NCBI RefSeq assembly: GCF_900187975.1
Contig: NZ_FZPC01000011.1
Coordinates: 62,001-126,000 of the forward strand
DNA length: 64,000 bases
Direction of reading: 5' to 3'
Source of the DNA: Pseudomonas delhiensis
GTDB lineage: Bacteria > Pseudomonadota > Gammaproteobacteria > Pseudomonadales > Pseudomonadaceae
The notes under the pieces are model-generated. The model did no database searches, was not told where the DNA came from, and was given only the letters and a program-made list of their open reading frames with translations. The position numbers were made by a program, and so were the translations under genes. Below, in pieces: positions 63,395 through 64,000 of this stretch (positions are counted from its first letter, which is position 1; the number at the start of each line of letters is the position of its first letter).

Positions 63395-64000
63395 ATGACC
63401 GCAAAACTGATCGACGGCAAAGCGATCGCCGCCAGCCTCCGCCAGCAGATAGCCCAACGCGTCGCCGAGCGCCGCCAGCAAGGGCTGCGCATCCCCGGCC
63501 TGGCGGTGATCCTGGTCGGCAGCGACCCGGCATCCCAAGTCTACGTCGCGCACAAGCGCAAGGATTGCGAGGAAGTGGGCTTCCTGTCCCAGGCCTACGA
63601 CCTGCCGGAAAGCACCACCCAGGAAGAACTGCTGGCCCTGATCGACCGCCTGAACGCCGACCCGGCGATCGACGGCATCCTGGTGCAGCTGCCCCTGCCC
63701 GCCCACCTGGACGCCTCGCAGCTGTTGGAGCGCATCAACCCGGACAAGGACGTGGACGGTTTCCACCCGTTCAACGTCGGCCGCCTGGCCCAGCGCATCC
63801 CGCTGCTGCGCCCCTGCACCCCGAAGGGCATCATGACCCTGCTGCAGAGCACCGGCGCCGACCTGTACGGCATGGACGCGGTGATCGTCGGCGCCTCCAA
63901 CATCGTCGGCCGCCCCATGGCCCTGGAGCTGCTGCTGGCCGGTTGCACCGTGACCGTCACCCACCGCTTCACCCGCGACCTGGCCGAGCACGTGCGCCGC
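63395..64000 (+). CDS. folD: Bifunctional methylenetetrahydrofolate dehydrogenase/cyclohydrolase FolD (3' end outside window)
   Basis: The first 202 codons of FolD (full length about 284), a cytosolic one-carbon enzyme that interconverts 5,10-methylene-, 5,10-methenyl- and 10-formyl-THF. Visible: [20 protein letters not shown] with the catalytic YxxxK (Y50, K54), [14 protein letters not shown] (about 96-109), [15 protein letters not shown] and the NADP-binding [17 protein letters not shown] (about 167-183). Note the Rossmann motif reads GASNIVGRP, a common variant of GRSxxVGxP. Divergent from the tRNA operon. Confidence 0.96.
   Translation, partial: MTAKLIDGKAIAASLRQQIAQRVAERRQQGLRIPGLAVILVGSDPASQVYVAHKRKDCEEVGFLSQAYDLPESTTQEELLALIDRLNADPAIDGILVQLPLPAHLDASQLLERINPDKDVDGFHPFNVGRLAQRIPLLRPCTPKGIMTLLQSTGADLYGMDAVIVGASNIVGRPMALELLLAGCTVTVTHRFTRDLAEHVRR

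Overview
The window is high-GC chromosomal DNA from a Pseudomonas (Pseudomonadaceae). The evidence is the strong G/C third-position bias, the many Pseudomonas-type REP palindromes, and gene orders I recognise from P. aeruginosa. Those orders are fadE - Q-rich protein - PA2817-type gene; sagS - ospR - gpx - msrB - alaA - PA2829-type gene - htpX - tpm; and tRNAs - tig - clpP - clpX - lon - hupB - ppiD, with folD next to the tRNAs. In P. aeruginosa PAO1 the tig-ppiD block (about PA1796-PA1805) lies far from the PA2815-PA2832 block, so their contact here marks a rearrangement. The species cannot be named from sequence alone.

Layout. 1-14.2 kb: a partial btuB-like TonB receptor behind a cobalamin riboswitch, a lemA/M48 protease pair, an amino-acid permease, a deletion remnant of a methyltransferase gene, and a pair of large envelope genes (a GT51/transpeptidase penicillin-binding protein and a membrane patatin). 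14.2-24.6 kb: REP arrays, a VF530 protein, sotB, putP with a regulatory region rich in GTTGCA motifs, a Zur-box-preceded znuD-like receptor, a five-unit 181-bp tandem array, the yadGH ABC exporter, a GST and a transglutaminase-like protein. 24.7-30.1 kb: fadE, two conserved small genes, and an Lrp/ornithine cyclodeaminase pair.

30.1-41.1 kb looks accessory and ends at a tRNA-Gly/Gly/Glu cluster. Its core (31.8-40.2 kb) is a ureide (allantoin) catabolic unit: allE, an unassigned carbamoyltransferase, a YfcC-type transporter, allB, a carbamate kinase, an AraC-type regulator and an NCS1 permease. No allantoate amidohydrolase (allC) or ureidoglycolate dehydrogenase (allD) is present. The carbamoyltransferase could split allantoate phosphorolytically into ureidoglycine and carbamoyl phosphate; AllE would use the first and carbamate kinase would make ATP from the second. 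Two near-identical 27-bp sites with TTGGCA/TTGTCA half-sites 21 bp apart precede allE and the permease, and are the best candidates for the AraC regulator's operators. A 17-bp direct repeat (15/17 identical) brackets the unit.

41.6-54 kb: a conserved membrane protein, a GST, free-methionine-sulfoxide reductase with an AAA ATPase, the SagS-type hybrid kinase, and an oxidative-stress set (OspR, Gpx, MsrB) with an OspR-type palindrome, followed by alaA, htpX, tpm, a small protein with CsrA-like sequence, and a DODA-type dioxygenase. 54-64 kb: the proteostasis block ppiD, hupB, lon (with two sigma-32-like promoters), clpX, clpP and tig, then tRNA-Leu/His/Arg and partial folD.
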